Shown here piece by piece: positions 62,756 to 64,000 of a stretch of 64,000 bases of DNA. This DNA is from Herminiimonas contaminans (GTDB taxonomy: Bacteria; Pseudomonadota; Gammaproteobacteria; Burkholderiales; Burkholderiaceae_D), in NCBI RefSeq assembly GCF_015645465.1, contig NZ_JADOEL010000005.1, positions 124,001-188,000 of the forward strand, given 5' to 3'. The notes beneath the pieces are model-generated. The model worked only from the letters and a program-made list of their open reading frames with translations, made no database searches and had not been told where the DNA came from. Both the position numbers and the translations under genes were made by a program. Position 1 is the first letter of the stretch. Every line of letters begins with the position of its first letter.

Positions 62756-63030
62756 TACAAACCCCTTGCTGCAAGCGCAGCCTCTGCCGCCAGCTGCGCG
62801 CTGGTCGGTACGTAATACATCGTAGGATTGCCGCCGCAGCGGACACGCCGAATCAGCTTTAATCCTACCAATTTGATCAACACTTCAGTCATGCGCGCAG
62901 TGGGTATCCCGAAGTAGGCAGCCAACTGCGCGGATTGATACTGAAACCCGACACGCTCCTTCAAGCGCGTCATAACCGCTTCTTCCGAAAAATGGCGCTG
63001 CACGGCCTTATCCACCTTGGCCAACGTCAC
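62755..63030 (-). CDS. Winged-helix-like phage regulator
   Basis: A 91-residue protein with a probable winged HTH: VMTRLKERVGFQYQSAQLAA, YFGIPTARMTEVLIKLVGLK (recognition helix) and the wing LIRRVRCGGNPTMYYVP. It may regulate the late operon it heads. It is ATGA-linked to the gene before it. Confidence 0.7.
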   Translation of the reverse strand: MTLAKVDKAVQRHFSEEAVMTRLKERVGFQYQSAQLAAYFGIPTARMTEVLIKLVGLKLIRRVRCGGNPTMYYVPTSAQLAAEAALAARGL

Positions 63031-63308
63031 GCATGCACCTTGTTCATAGATTCCTTTGGGTAAAACACTTTGATGTCATCCAGTACATCGCGCGGATCCA
63101 CATACCAGTCATAAACGCCTACCAGGTTGTTGGCCAGCAGGCGGGTTTTGGCCTCAAACGACCCCGATGTGCTTTTCGTCACCACGATCTTCCCGGCGAT
63201 CATGAAGATGGCAACCGGCACATCTACGCCCTCGATCATCTCAATGGCGCGCCGGAATGCCTTTTCTATGGGCTCAACCGGTGGCTTGAACTGTCCCCGC
63301 AATGCCAT
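63027..63308 (-). CDS. Hypothetical phage protein, 93 residues
   Basis: A soluble protein of mixed structure (IEKAFRRAIEMIEGVDVPVA, then IFMIAGKIVVTKSTSG and YDWYVDPRDVLDDIKVFYP). No family recognised. It overlaps the next gene by ATGA and lies 1 base after the 68-residue gene. Confidence 0.65.
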   Translation of the reverse strand: MALRGQFKPPVEPIEKAFRRAIEMIEGVDVPVAIFMIAGKIVVTKSTSGSFEAKTRLLANNLVGVYDWYVDPRDVLDDIKVFYPKESMNKVHA

Positions 63309-63309
63309 G

Positions 63310-63516
63310 TCATGCCCCCTTTCCGAATGCCTTGTCCGCCCACTCCTGCCGGCTCGTAATGGTCTTGCCTTCCGCCTGGGTGAACCGCTTGCAGGTACGC
63401 TCCCGCGTGATGTTCACGAACATGCCGACTTCCTCATGCTTGCACTTCCCGAATCCCGTGGCGCTGTGCTTTTTGAAAGTCTGCAAATCGAGGTTTGCAC
63501 ATGTCAGGCACTTCAT
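63310..63516 (-). CDS. Small cysteine-containing phage protein
   Basis: A 68-residue protein starting MKCLTCANLDLQTFKKHS with a CxxC pair, followed by GFGKCKHEE and ERTCKRFTQAEG. The four cysteines and a His could form a small zinc finger; proteins of this type are common near phage replication genes. ATGA overlap with the gene before it. Confidence 0.7.
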   Translation of the reverse strand: MKCLTCANLDLQTFKKHSATGFGKCKHEEVGMFVNITRERTCKRFTQAEGKTITSRQEWADKAFGKGA

Positions 63517-63998
63517 ACTGTCTGCCCATCGACTTGCCTACCTCGCTTCAGCAATGCCAGTGCATCGGTCAGGTCAGGCTTGACCGTTTGCGGGGCGTCC
63601 TTGACCACTGCAGGCGCTTGGCTAATTCTCGGCGCCGGGGCTTTCCCACCGTTATCGACCGCCGCCACTACGCGAGCCTTGAAAACGAAGAACGGTTCGC
63701 CTGGCAATGGCTTGATCGGCGGATCAAGTATCAATCCCTTGTCTTCCACGCCCTTGTCTGTTGCATGCCACGGGATCAAGCTCTTGCCCCCTTCTTTCTT
63801 GGCCGCCATGCAAGCAGCTTTCAGGAAAGATGCAGCGTCAGCAGGTTGCTTGACCACGGCAGAGCGCACTGCTTCGATGACAATTTCGTCGCCATAGTCT
63901 TTGCACAGCTTTCCAACGAAGGTGCCGCATTGATCTTTCGGCATACCTTGCTCGCTAAGCAGCGATTTACCTGCGCGCCAAAGCTCGGTTTTTGCCAT
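63513..63998 (-). CDS. C-terminal part of a phage replication-type protein (probably partial)
   Basis: 161 residues are visible up to the right edge. The segment ELWRAGKSLLSEQGMPKDQC and GKLCKDYGDEIVIEAVRSAV resembles the C-terminal domain that follows the winged-helix part of phage replication initiators (DUF1376-like proteins). The Met at 63998 lies two bases from the window end, so it is probably internal and the gene continues off the edge. Confidence 0.6.
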   Translation of the reverse strand: MAKTELWRAGKSLLSEQGMPKDQCGTFVGKLCKDYGDEIVIEAVRSAVVKQPADAASFLKAACMAAKKEGGKSLIPWHATDKGVEDKGLILDPPIKPLPGEPFFVFKARVVAAVDNGGKAPAPRISQAPAVVKDAPQTVKPDLTDALALLKRGRQVDGQTV

Positions 63999-64000
63999 GT

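Larger units (their letters stand above)
37213..64000. mobile_element. Podovirus-type prophage (BPP-1-like head, T7-like tail parts), cut by the right edge
   Basis: About 26.8 kb of phage genes abut the tRNA-Lys. They include terminase small and large subunits, portal, scaffold, major capsid, Bbp16-type cement, gp11/gp12/gp13/gp14-like tail and ejection proteins, lytic transglycosylase, polyvalent ejection protein, T7-type tail fibre, lysozyme, holin and Rz/Rz1. Nearly all are on the minus strand with ATGA or TAATG overlaps, so the module is read from right to left as a late operon. All structural frames are intact, which suggests a functional or recent prophage. Integrase, repressor and replication genes must lie to the right of the window. 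Confidence 0.93.

Overview
The window looks like a chromosomal segment of a betaproteobacterium, most likely of the Oxalobacteraceae (Herminiimonas/Janthinobacterium-like). This is inferred from the protein families and gene neighbourhoods (ribD-ribE, ZTP riboswitch-glyA-nrdR, a Bug-family solute receptor, a cysI-DUF934-cysH-cysD-cysN sulfate cluster, lptF-lptG divergent from pepA, a complete tol-pal cluster); no 16S gene is present to confirm it.

Bases 1-37212 are host core genome. They hold an autotransporter facing a small Omp85-type barrel protein, riboflavin synthesis (ribD, ribE), a type IV minor pilin operon (pilV-pilW-pilX-pilE-fimT order, without pilY1), a DMT exporter, nrdR and glyA (glyA behind a ZTP riboswitch), xthA, a GNAT acetyltransferase, a tripartite-tricarboxylate receptor, three small genes and a methyltransferase. 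A cysB-type regulator then faces a sulfite exporter and the assimilatory sulfate genes. These activate sulfate with CysDN, probably reduce APS directly with an iron-sulfur CysH, reduce sulfite with CysI, and make siroheme through CobA and CbiX. The LPS transport permeases LptF/LptG, the aminopeptidase PepA, the dehydrogenase YdfG, ybgC-tolQRAB-pal-cpoB and a tRNA-Lys with a consensus sigma-70 promoter follow.

From the 3' end of tRNA-Lys to the right edge (about 37213-64000) lies an incomplete podovirus-type prophage, nearly all on the minus strand. Its head genes (Bbp16-type cement, Bbp19-type protein, portal, scaffold) resemble Bordetella phage BPP-1, while gp11-, gp12-, gp13- and gp14-like proteins and the T7-type tail fibre base resemble the T7 tail and ejection machinery. 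In transcription order (right to left) it runs: end of a putative replication protein, small regulators, terminase, portal, scaffold, capsid, tail tube, ejection proteins including a lytic transglycosylase and a 2217-residue polyvalent protein, a glycine-rich tail fibre, and a lysis cassette (lysozyme, holin, Rz with nested Rz1). At the tRNA end a LexA box sits between a small minus-strand gene and a plus-strand SRAP (abasic-site protein) gene. Integrase, repressor and the second attachment site are not in the window.

The most unusual points are a major capsid protein that begins with a signal-peptide-like segment, the giant polyvalent protein with ADP-ribosyltransferase-like and metallopeptidase-like parts, and the LexA-box/SRAP pair placed at the attachment end next to lysis genes.
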